Part shown: piece by piece, positions 35,301-43,135 of the stretch
Numbering within the stretch: position 1 is the first letter of the stretch
Layout: every line of letters starts with the position of its first letter
DNA from: Siphonodentalium dalli
Taxonomy: Eukaryota > Mollusca > Scaphopoda > Gadilida > Siphonodentaliidae
Direction: 5' to 3'
Assembly (NCBI GenBank): GCA_032622095.1
Contig: CP136069.1
Coordinates: forward strand, 38,418,194 to 38,482,193
DNA length: 64,000 nucleotides
Program-made: the position numbers and the translations under genes
Notes under the pieces: model-generated
Seen by the model: only the letters and a program-made list of their open reading frames with translations
What the model was told of the DNA's origin: nothing
Database searches by the model: none

Positions 35301-38300
35301 TGGAAATTACTCATGTATAGTTGACCAAGGTTTTTTTGATACAGGGTCCAATTTGGGGTTCAAAATATTAGGGGCCCATCATTAAAAATATACAAGTGCA
35401 TATAACTTCTGAGTATCTATTATGGACATTGGGATGTAAGTGAACCGTACTGTATCTGGAAATGACTCGTGTATAGTTGACCAAGGTTTTTTTGATACAG
35501 GGTCCAATTTGGGGTTCAAAATATTAGGGGCCCATCATTAAAAATATACAAGTGCATATAACTTCGGATTCTGAGTATGTATTATGGACATTGGGATGTG
35601 AGTGAACCGTACTGTATCTGGAAATGACTCAGGTATAGCTGACTTAGGTTTTTTCAATAGAGGGTCCAATTTGGGGTTCAACATATTAAGGGCCCCATCA
35701 TTAAAAATATACAAGTGCATATTAATTCCGATTCTGAGTATCTATTATGGACATTGGGATGTAAGTGAACCGTACTGTATCTGGAAATTACTCATGTATA
35801 GTTGACCAAGGTTTTTTTGATACAGGGTCCAATTTGGGGTTCAAAATATTAGGGGCCCATCATTAAAAATATACAAGTGCATATAACTTTGGATTCTGAG
35901 TATGTATTATGGACATTGGGATGTGAGTGCACCGTACTGTATCTGGAAATGACTCAGGTATAGTTGACCAAGGTTTTTTTGATACAGGGTCCAATTTGGG
36001 GTTCAAAATATTAGGGGCCCATCATTAAAAATATACAAGTGCATATAACTTCGGATTCTGAGTATGTATTATGGACATTGGGATGTGAGTGAACCGTACT
36101 GTATCTGGAAATGACTCAGGTATAGCTGACTTAGGTTTTTTCAATAGAGGGTCCAATTTGGGGTTCAACATATTAAGGGCCCATCATTAAAAATATACAA
36201 GTGCATATAACTTCGGATTCAGAGTATCTATTATGGACATTGGGATGTAAGTGAACCGTACTGTATCTGGAAATTACTCATGTATAGTTGACCAAGGTTT
36301 TTTTGATACAGGGTCCAATTTGGGGTTCAAAATATTAGGGGCCCATCATTAAAAATATACAAGTGCATATAACTTCGGATTCTGAGTATGTATTATGGAC
36401 ATTGGGATGTGAGTGAACCGTACTGTATCTGGAAATGACTCAGGTATAGCTGACTTAGGTTTTTTCATTAGAGGGTCCAATTTGGGGTTCAAAATATTAA
36501 GGGCCCATCATTAAAAATATACAAGTGCATATAACTTCGGATTCTGAGTATGTATTATGGACATTGGGATGTAAGTGAACCGTACAGTATCTGGAAATGA
36601 CTCAGGTATAGTTGACTTAGGTTTTTTCGATACAGGGTCCAATTTGGGGTTCAAAATATTAGGGGCCCATCATTAAAAATATACAAGTGCATATAACTTC
36701 GGATTCTGAGTATGTATTATGGACATTGGGATGTGAGTGAACCGTACTGTATCTGGAAATGACTCAGGTATAGCTGACTTAGGTTTTTTCATTAGAGGGT
36801 CCAATTTGGGGTTCAAAATATTAAGGGCCCATCATTAAAAATATACAAGTGCATATAACTTCAGATTCAGAGTATGTATTATGGACGTTGGGATGTAAGT
36901 GAACCGTACAGTATCTGGAAATTACTCATGTATAGTTGACCAAGGTTTTTTTGATACAGGGTCCAATTTGGGGTTCAAAATATTAGGGGCCCATCATTAA
37001 AAATATACAAGTGCATATAACTTCGGATTCTGAGTATGTATTATGGACATTGGGATGTGAGTGAACCGTACAGTATCTGGAAATGACTCAGGTATAGTTG
37101 ACTTAGGTTTTTTCGATACAGGGTCCAATTTGGGGTTCAAAATATTAGGGGCCCATCATTAAAAATATACAAGTGCATATAACTTCGGATTCTGAGTATG
37201 TATTATGGACATTGGGATGTGAGTGAACCGTACTGTATCTGGAAATGACTCAGGTATAGCTGACTTAGGTTTTTTCAATAGAGGGTCCAATTTGGGGTTC
37301 AACATATTAAGGGCCCATCATTAAAAATATACAAGTGCATATTAATTCCGATTCTGAGTATCTATTATGGACATTGGGATGTGAGTGAACCGTACTGTAT
37401 CTGGAAATTACTCATGTATAGTTGACCAAGGTTATTTTGATACAGGGCCCAATTTGGGGTTCAAAATATTAGGGGCTCATCATTAAAAATATACAAGTGC
37501 ATATAACTTTGGATTCTGAGTATGTATTATGGACATTGGGATGTGAGTGCACCGTACTGTATCTGGAAATGACTCAGGTATAGCTGACTTAGGTTTTTTC
37601 ATTAGAGGGTCCAATTTGGGGTTCAAAATATTAGGGGCCCATCATTAAAAATATACAAGTGCATATAACTTCCGATTCAGAGTATATATTATGGACATTG
37701 GGATGTAAGTGAACCGTACTGTATCTGGAAATTACTCATGTATAGTTGACCAAGGTTTTTTTGATACAGGGTCCAATTTGGGGTTCAAAATATTAGGGGC
37801 CCATCATTAAAAATATACAAGTGCATATAACTTCTGAGTATCTATTATGGACATTGGGATGTAAGTGAACCGTACTGTATCTGGAAATGACTCGTGTATA
37901 GTTGACCAAGGTTTTTTTGATACAGGGTCCAATTTGGGGTTCAAAATATTAGGGGCCCATCATTAAAAATATACAAGTGCATATAACTTCGGATTCTGAG
38001 TATGTATTATGGACATTGGGATGTGAGTGAACCGTACTGTATCTGGAAATGACTCAGGTATAGCTGACTTAGGTTTTTTCAATAGAGGGTCCAATTTGGG
38101 GTTCAACATATTAAGGGCCCCATCATTAAAAATATACAAGTGCATATTAATTCCGATTCTGAGTATCTATTATGGACATTGGGATGTAAGTGAACCGTAC
38201 TGTATCTGGAAATTACTCATGTATAGTTGACCAAGGTTTTTTTGATACAGGGTCCAATTTGGGGTTCAAAATATTAGGGGCCCATCATTAAAAATATACA

Positions 38301-41300
38301 AGTGCATATAACTTTGGATTCTGAGTATGTATTATGGACATTGGGATGTGAGTGCACCGTACTGTATCTGGAAATGACTCAGGTATAGTTGACCAAGGTT
38401 TTTTTGATACAGGGTCCAATTTGGGGTTCAAAATATTAGGGGCCCATCATTAAAAATATACAAGTGCATATAACTTCGGATTCTGAGTATGTATTATGGA
38501 CATTGGGATGTGAGTGAACCGTACTGTATCTGGAAATGACTCAGGTATAGCTGACTTAGGTTTTTTCAATAGAGGGTCCAATTTGGGGTTCAACATATTA
38601 AGGGCCCATCATTAAAAATATACAAGTGCATATAACTTCGGATTCAGAGTATCTATTATGGACATTGGGATGTAAGTGAACCGTACTGTATCTGGAAATT
38701 ACTCATGTATAGTTGACCAAGGTTTTTTTGATACAGGGTCCAATTTGGGGTTCAAAATATTAGGGGCCCATCATTAAAAATATACAAGTGCATATAACTT
38801 CGGATTCTGAGTATGTATTATGGACATTGGGATGTGAGTGAACCGTACTGTATCTGGAAATGACTCAGGTATAGCTGACTTAGGTTTTTTCATTAGAGGG
38901 TCCAATTTGGGGTTCAAAATATTAAGGGCCCATCATTAAAAATATACAAGTGCATATAACTTCGGATTCTGAGTATGTATTATGGACATTGGGATGTAAG
39001 TGAACCGTACAGTATCTGGAAATGACTCAGGTATAGTTGACTTAGGTTTTTTCGATACAGGGTCCAATTTGGGGTTCAAAATATTAGGGGCCCATCATTA
39101 AAAATATACAAGTGCATAAAACTTCGGATTCTGAGAATGTATTATGGACGTTGGGATGTAAGTGAAGCGTACTGTATCTGGAAATTACTCAGGTATAACT
39201 GACTTAGGTTTTTTCAATACAGGGTCCAATGTGGGGTTTAAAATGTTAAAGGCCCCCAACACAGAATATATGCATGTGCATATATATTTGGATTCTGGAC
39301 TTATTTTATGGACGTTGGTGTGTAAGAGAATCATCCTGTAGCTGGAAACGACTCAGGAGTCTCAGTTATAGCTGAATTAAGGTTTATTTGATACTCTTGA
39401 GTGCCTAATAAACATACATGTACGATTATTAAAATCGAGGTAAAATTCCCACCTATACGATCGTTATTTGGTCCTGTACGTTTATTAAATTAACCAAAAG
39501 AAATAATTCACCAATCTTAAATTGTTGACAGTGATCAGCACACTGTAGATTCACAGACCTGGCTATCCATCGAAACTATTTCTGTCACATGGCATCAGTA
39601 AACCAGTCAGATGGTGCGTTTTGTTGGGATGTATGGTACTAATATTTCCAGTCTGTACGTTTATTCCGCCCTGTACTATTATTCAGTTACGCGACATTTT
39701 CCAACCTGTACTATTATTCCACCCTGTACTTTTATTACGCACTCAAGAGTACAGAGCCTTGTGTAGATTAACCCTTGATACAAAAATCAGACTTGGCACT
39801 GAAAGTGTTAATTAACATTTGAGTTGTTAGAATCCCACTCATGGCAACAAAGGTAATTCCAGGGAAGAATGTAAGCATTTTTTATTTTTTGTAAGCAGCT
39901 AGTACACTCAGCAGGAAATGTTTTCCCCTGAAATGAAGAAATTTGATGATTTTGATAATATTTTTAAAAACATTATTTTGACAACTTGTGATAATTGTGT
40001 AGGTGCTCTATGTTGTGCAGTTTCCATTCCATTACTATAGCAATAAATGAGTTGAATCTTTTTTTCTTCCCAAAAGTGTTTCCTCCCAACAATTTGAACA
40101 GTGGGTGAGAGAAATAGACATCTGCTTTGATGGATGGACAGATGGATGAAGGACTAGATGCATGTAATGCTGTTAATATACACACTATTGGACATTGGCG
40201 TATATTAAATCATTTATATTACAGTTAATGTTATTTGAAACTAGCAACAGCTGATGACATGTACATGTACATGCAGACACCTAGTTTTATGAACCATGGG
40301 GCCTCAAGCGATCTGCCCCTTCACATGTATATTTAGAACACAATTAAGATGCTCTATCTCTTCCCAGGAGCACTTCAAAGTTCAAACTAACTCGATAAAA
40401 CTCATTTTCAATTACTAGTTGTATTATTATAAGATAAGAATTTGTAACCACAATTTCATAATTGTAATGAAGATAGATTACTACTCTCAGGTGCCTAATA
40501 ATCGTGCTGACCTAATAATAGTGATGGATGGTGATTTATGCTAAAAATAATAATAGTGACGGTAATTTCACTCAATATATCAATGCGAAATAATATAGTG
40601 ATAATTGGGAATTTTCTCCCGAATTATTAACCATGCCGCACTTTTATTTGGCACCTGAGAGTAATAGAATACTAATAGACATCTTGCAATGTTCTAAAAC
40701 AAACAATAACCACTTTTTGTTCTTGTTCTTTAACAATTAGATAATCAAATTAATTATTAGCAACCTAAATCTCTTTGATTCAAATATATTATTTCACGTC
40801 CCACCCATATCAGTACAGACAGTTCAGGGAAGAGATAAAGCACCTTTAAATGGTATCAAAGCTTGAGGATGGAAGTGATCCATCATATGGTTCAACCAGG
40901 CCAAGTTAACACTTAAACTCTTTAAATTCAACAAATTGTCGATGTTTTTTTCTTCATTTTAACACGTTCGCTGCCACTACGAGTTAACTCGTAGTAAACG
41001 GTTCCATGGGGACTGCTACTACGAGTTAACTCGTAGTAATGTTCATACCACATAAATAATAACACAATCCGCAAGCAATGTTGGTGTATGTGCCAATACA
41101 TGCCCAACGATCCCATTGATCGATTTTATATGTATAATTACGATGGCTTGAGATACAACGATTCACACAGCGTGAACAGGGGGTGGGGTCCAGATAGCAA
41201 TCTTGGTAGGATACTCCAATTCACCAGGACCTCTTCTGTACGTCCCTGAACCATGAGGCACATGTGCAACTAGACCATTCCCGGACACATTGTGTATATA

Positions 41301-42270
41301 TAAAGGAATTGTCGATCAAATCCGGGTCAAATGAAAGATAAAACGTGTTATAAAGCTCCTACGAGATAACTCGTAGTCGGCACCTGGGATGAAACTCACC
41401 AGTGGTCATCGCTGGTGCCAGCTACGAGTTATCTCGTAGGTAAATACATATTATGTTTTTGACGTCTTATTCGACGTAGTCTGTACCAATTATCATATAT
41501 AAATTAATTTACCATGTCTTACATACGATATGCTTGTGCGTGTATAGCACTCTTCGTCATCTAAGGCACTGACAACGTAATTGTAGTTACCTACGAGATA
41601 ACTCGTAGCTGGCACCAGGAATGAAATGTTAATAAATTCCGTCCCAGGTGCCGACTACGAGTTATCTCGTAGTAGTCTTATAACATGTTTCAGCATCATA
41701 TGACCCGACATTGGTCGAACCATTACTCATACATACGTAAAATATCATCTACTATCGGCAAAACATCAAATCCCATGGTGGCATATGGGATGGAATTACC
41801 CATTGGTTTTCGGCAGTGAACGTGTTAATACATCTGCTCAGACTGCTGTTTGCAAATATTTCTACTAAATTCCCAGAATATGAATCATGATGTATGCATA
41901 GTACAAACTTCAGCTTCATGTGAAAGACAATTAAAACGTATCTTATTACATAATAATCAAGGGGTAGTAAACAATTTGCAGGAACTCTGCCTTGTAGCTT
42001 GATACATAGCATGTAGCTGAATTTTCTAAACTAAGTTACTAACAGTATCAAGATTCAAGTTGAACTTGAAAGTTCTTGAAAGTGAAATTGAATCATTTTT
42101 TATTTTGACATTTCTGTACCTGTCACACCCACAGCTGTCGCAATTTCAGCAATTGCTGCAACTCTTTGAGGTCTATTTGCATAGGAGATGCCTGCAATGT
42201 TATAGAGGCACTCCTTGCCTTGCCACATCTCCACCAATTTCTCTTCGTTACTGTAAGTCCATTGCGCCAT
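26808..42270 (-). CDS. MADF/Myb-SANT plus BESS-like Harbinger partner protein (three-exon gene model)
   Basis: Second protein of the Harbinger element. In this family it binds DNA near the TIRs and helps bring the transposase into the nucleus. Exons on the minus strand are 42270-42120, 32526-32351 and 27248-26808, with GT/AG borders and matching phases, giving 255 residues without a stop. Residues ~4-95 form a MADF domain (W-T-Y-S-N-E-E-K-L-V-E-M-W, Y-A-N-R-P-Q-R, R-M-A-T-L-R-T-S-F-G-R). A basic/acidic charged stretch follows (~163-190). Residues ~192-228 (C-D-M-F-G-G-Y-I-A-S-A-L-R-R-L) resemble a BESS motif. The start sits ~177 bp inside the right TIR. A further in-frame ATG 11 codons upstream (42303) is possible; I prefer 42270 because the MADF domain starts directly after it. 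Confidence 0.85.
27363..27556 (+). CDS. Transposase exon 3 (first catalytic Asp)
   Basis: Acceptor ATATTATTCAG ends at 27362; donor TTACAG|GTCAGT follows 27556. It reads T-P-S-T-T-A-E-W-Q-Q-V, then Y-C-I-G-A-L-D-G-K-H-V-A-I-K-K-P, the conserved DDE_4-type first Asp region, and ends inside an Arg codon completed by exon 4. It begins only 114 bp from the MADF exon 3 border. Confidence 0.9.
27690..27745. repeat. TTAA double-hairpin MITE, right-arm scrap
   Basis: CTCGCTTATATAAGAGAACA followed by CTGGCACAGGATTAA matches the right end of the TTAA hairpin family. Only ~45 bp remain. In transposase intron 3. Confidence 0.5.
27755..28015 (+). repeat. Dispersed repeat with ACAGACAG tract
   Basis: Contains 'tcaatccaaattttttcataact', TTTGGTTCCGATCAGATAAA, then ACAGACAGACAGACGGACGA and a small hairpin GTTTACCATACTATGGTATGGGTAAAC. 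This layout is a common style of dispersed invertebrate repeat. No gene; the 73-codon frame at 27888 is incidental. In transposase intron 3. Confidence 0.5.
28125..28410. mobile_element. MITE T2, copy 2
   Basis: GGGGTATAAAATAATAAAAA, CAAAGACATCTGTCCAGAAA on the left, mirrored by AAGCATTTCCGGACAGTCTT and TATTAATTTTATATCCAG on the right. It is shorter than copy 1 by an internal deletion. In transposase intron 3. Confidence 0.6.
28411..28729. other. Intron 3 end, includes short inverted repeat
   Basis: Contains GTCCCCTAACTTTGAAAAAGTCAGGGGAC (28604-28632), a hairpin typical of dispersed repeats, preceded by GATGGACGGAAGGACGG. The open frame reported from 28656 starts in the intron; the real exon begins at 28730. 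Confidence 0.5.
28730..29324 (+). CDS. Transposase exon 4 (second Asp and Glu)
   Basis: Acceptor TTTTTCCTATTTTCAG ends at 28729. It reads R-F-I-F-V-D-V-G-A-P-G-R-C-G-D-S-G-M-F, Y-D-R-R-I-F-N-Y-R-L-S-R-A-R-R-V-V-E-S-T-F-G and C-L-H-N-F-L, all Harbinger hallmarks, ending K-F-N at TAA 29322-29324. The stop codon overlaps a TTAA (29321-29324) where a hairpin MITE fragment begins. Confidence 0.92.
29321..29478. mobile_element. TTAA double-hairpin MITE, deleted copy at the transposase stop
   Basis: TTAACC is followed directly by AGAATGCATTGGCC, 'ttaccatgtaag' and one hairpin (CCAGTGCATTCTCTTATATA against GAGAATGCACTGGC), then GTTATGGTCATGACAAGG. The first hairpin's left part is missing. It would form the start of the transposase 3' UTR. 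Confidence 0.55.
29479..30185. repeat. Intergenic region with a 76-bp direct repeat
   Basis: A block TACAGTCCATACAACACCAG to TGGTGTGGTTTGAACTGT occurs at 29658-29733 and again at 29877-29952, spacing ~219 bp and only a few differences. Between them is a shorter repeated GATAACTGG module. No gene seen. This is in MADF intron 2 on the minus strand. Confidence 0.6.
30587..30778. mobile_element. TIR element family S, copy 2
   Basis: Ends TACTCTTTGGTGCCAAATAA and its inverted partner TTATTTGGCACCCAAGAGTA. Internal AAAAGTGCTGG, ATAGTGCTGG and AATAATAGTGCTGG motifs. It is part of the 658-bp duplicated unit, so it inserted before the duplication. Confidence 0.65.
31245..31436. mobile_element. TIR element family S, copy 3 (duplicate)
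   Basis: Same sequence as 30587-30778 apart from a single noted base change (AAATAAAAG to AAACAAAAG). Carried by the second 658-bp unit. Confidence 0.65.
31650..31830. repeat. MITE T1 fragment
   Basis: CAAATCCGATTAAGCGCCCC, a G-rich GGGGGGAGGGGGGTAAATAA, then GAGTCGAGGAACCCACC match the T1 left arm. The right arm is absent. MADF intron 2. Confidence 0.5.
32016..32108. repeat. Single hairpin of MITE family D
   Basis: GCAGAATGAGGTTCCCGGAG folded against CTCTGGGGACCTCATTCTGC around a CCCGCTATGCGGGGC loop stem. Only one of the family's two hairpins is present. Frames M-R-S-P-E-G-E-F on both strands come from the symmetry. Confidence 0.7.
32351..32526 (-). CDS. MADF gene exon 2
   Basis: Acceptor AATTTTTTTCAG precedes 32526; donor CAG|GTGAGT follows 32351. 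It supplies the second half of the MADF domain (K-Q-V-K-S-R-M-A-T-L-R-T-S-F-G-R-L) and A-K-P-T-V-S-N-L-Q. Intron 1 upstream (32527-42119) is ~9.6 kb and holds the satellite array. Confidence 0.85.
32600..39280. repeat. 162-bp satellite array (~41 units) with higher-order structure
   Basis: Tandem units of 162 bp marked by CCCATCATTAAAAATATACA (starts at 32621, 32783, 32945, 33107, 33269 and on). Two types alternate over much of the array. Type A has ATGACTCAGGTATAGCTGAC and TTAGAGGGTCC; type B has ATTACTCATGTATAGTTGAC and GATACAGGGTCC. A long block repeats at a 2425-bp shift (34149-36692 against 36574-39117) with only one mismatch noticed, i.e. 15 units less a 6-bp deletion plus 1 bp. Edge units are degenerate (32581-32620, 39240-39400). 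The array lies wholly in MADF intron 1. The ORFs repeated at 35538 and 37963 are satellite artefacts. Confidence 0.95.
39391..39753. mobile_element. TIR element family S, copy 4 (diverged)
   Basis: Left end TACTCTTGAGTGCCTAATAA, right end inverted TATTACGCACTCAAGAGTA. Internal motifs are CCTGTACGTTTATT, CCTGTACTATTATT and CCCTGTACTTTTATT, i.e. the family's AATAATAGTRC motif with GTACAGG in place of GTGCAGG. It begins right at the degenerate edge of the satellite. Confidence 0.6.
39768..39811. mobile_element. Remnant of the palindromic TTAA MITE
   Basis: TTAACCC joined directly to TTGATACAAAAATCAGACTT and GGCACTGAAAGTGTTAA. These are the two ends of the 8706-8920 element with ~170 bp of the palindrome deleted, as expected when a long hairpin is lost during replication. 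Confidence 0.7.
39812..40486. other. MADF intron 1, unannotated part
   Basis: No repeat or gene recognised. The minus frame 39973-40185 has no motif. Confidence 0.4.
40487..40668. mobile_element. TIR element family S, copy 5 (short)
   Basis: Ends CTCTCAGGTGCCTAATAATC and, from the right, CTCTCAGGTGCCAAATAAAA. Inside are CTAATAATAGTGATGG, AATAATAGTGACGG and AATATAGTGATAA. Only ~180 bp and clearly palindromic overall. Confidence 0.65.
40959..41828. mobile_element. TTAA element with arrayed TACGAGTTAACTCGTA palindromes
   Basis: Ends TTAACACGTTCGCTGCC (40959-40975) and GGCAGTGAACGTGTTAA (41812-41828), 16/17 inverted match, TTAA at each border: piggyBac-like. Inside, six 18-bp palindromic sites occur: CTACGAGTTAACTCGTAG at 40977 and 41019, CTACGAGATAACTCGTAG at 41359 and 41591, CTACGAGTTATCTCGTAG at 41422 and 41655. 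The last four form a larger inverted repeat centred near 41515, with GGCACCTGGGATGAAA-like spacers. No coding sequence. In MADF intron 1. Confidence 0.75.
42120..42270 (-). CDS. MADF gene exon 1
   Basis: ATG at 42270-42268 starts M-A-Q-W-T-Y-S-N-E-E-K-L; donor GTGACAG|GTACAG ends the exon at 42120 in phase 1, joining exon 2 as a Glu codon. The context AAACATGGCG fits a usable start. The 42060-42371 plus frame is its shadow. Confidence 0.85.
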
Positions 42271-42446
42271 GTTTAAACTTTTACTTTTCGTGGTACATAG
42301 CACATGACCACGGTCATGTGACAGCTACGATCACGTGCGTTGTCAAGGTCACGCCACGATTTTCCTGGTGAAAATCAAACAGTGCTTGATTGCTACGATT
42401 TGGCTACGATATTGTCGTGGGCATGCGCATTGGGTGCTTCCTCCTG

Positions 42447-42493
42447 CGATTTTCCCCACTTACGATTTTAATCGCAGCGTCTGCGGTGGCACT
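42447..42493 (-). repeat. Harbinger right TIR (47 bp)
   Basis: Exact reverse complement of 13262-13308. Inside it, GCTACGATTTGGCTACGATA and ATCGTAGC-type motifs continue toward the MADF start, mirroring the CGTAG motifs at the left end. Confidence 0.9.
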
Positions 42494-42559
42494 TATAGAT
42501 CTGTTGCGCCGAACGGCTGTCTCGAAAACTTCCAGTTTATCATCTTATGTGCTTAGCAT

Positions 42560-42830
42560 AATTCTTAAAGATAAAACTCCTCTCAATTACTATTTCAATG
42601 GCTTCGGGGGTCAAAAATATTTGATTCGAGTCGAGGAAGTCACACATCAGAGCTCAGATTTGTTAGATATCGATTTTAGAAATCTATTAATTTTCATTAT
42701 CGGGAATTCTTTCTGGCCCAGAAGACAGTCAAAATTTCGTTATTATTACCACTTGATTATAGAGTTATCCATCCTTGTCTATTTGAATAGAGTTTTGACG
42801 TAAAATCTCGAGCAGGTTACCAAATTGACG
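42560..42830. repeat. MITE T1 half, forward
   Basis: AAAGATAAAACTCCTCTCAA, ACTATTTCAATGGCTTCGGG, GTCGAGGAAGTCACACATCA, TTAGATATCGATTTTAGAAA and AGAGTTATCCATCCTTGTCT. It lies right outside the Harbinger element. A near-identical half in inverse orientation is at 43136-43311 and 44621-44717. Confidence 0.65.
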
Positions 42831-43040
42831 ACAGTTATTAGTACTCATCTCGGGCAATTAACAAATTTCAAAAATCAATATCTAATAACTCTGAGCTTTG
42901 TTTGATGGGTTCCTCGACTCGAATCAAATATTTTTTACCCCCAAAGCCAAAGAAATAGTAATATAGGACCCTCTGATCGGATTGTTGTTGTTGGAATCTG
43001 TTGAGATGGGGACCCTCTTTACGGATTGAGTACCTTAATT
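42831..43040. repeat. MITE T1 right half, second copy
   Basis: CTCTGAGCTTTGTTTGATGG, GGAACCC-like GTTCCTCGACTCGAATCAAA, ATTTTTTACCCCCAAAGCCA, ending GGATTGAGTACCTTA. An insertion of TTGTTGTTGGAATCTGTTGA interrupts it before the last end sequence. Confidence 0.6.
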
Positions 43041-43135
43041 TAATTGGAATATATAATTCACTAGGCTATGTTCGGTGATTTGTGTACATGTTGAGGATGG
43101 AGTGAATAGGTCAGGTGGATGCCAGAAGATTTAAA

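Larger units (their letters stand above)
13262..42493. mobile_element. Giant two-gene PIF/Harbinger transposon
   Basis: The two ends carry a perfect 47-bp inverted repeat starting AGTGCCACCGCAGACGCTGC (13262-13308 and 42447-42493). TAT flanks both ends (13259-13261 and 42494-42496), consistent with the 3-bp duplications of PIF/Harbinger. Just inside each TIR begins one gene, both reading inward: the DDE transposase (start codon at 13349, + strand) and the MADF-BESS partner (start at 42270, - strand). This gene pair is the defining content of autonomous Harbinger elements, which are usually only a few kb long. The ~29-kb size comes from long introns filled by a 3.9-kb inverted-repeat element, a 6.7-kb satellite array, a 658-bp tandem duplication and many MITEs. 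A pair of domesticated host genes is the alternative, but the TIRs so close to both start codons argue for a transposon. Confidence 0.8.

Noticed and set aside
35538-38230. Pairs of identical 60-67 residue frames
   Set aside because: They lie wholly within the 162-bp satellite and repeat because of the 2425-bp duplication; no coding evidence.
32600-39280. CRISPR-like regular array
   Set aside because: The whole 162-bp unit is repeated with no unique spacers, and the context is animal DNA.
13262-42493. Domesticated HARBI1/NAIF1-like host gene pair instead of a transposon
   Set aside because: Perfect 47-bp TIRs lie within ~40-180 bp of both start codons and are flanked by the same TAT, which fits a mobile element better; domestication is not excluded.
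42390-42803. 137-residue plus frame near the right TIR
   Set aside because: Runs across the Harbinger terminal repeat and a T1 MITE half; opposite to the real MADF gene.
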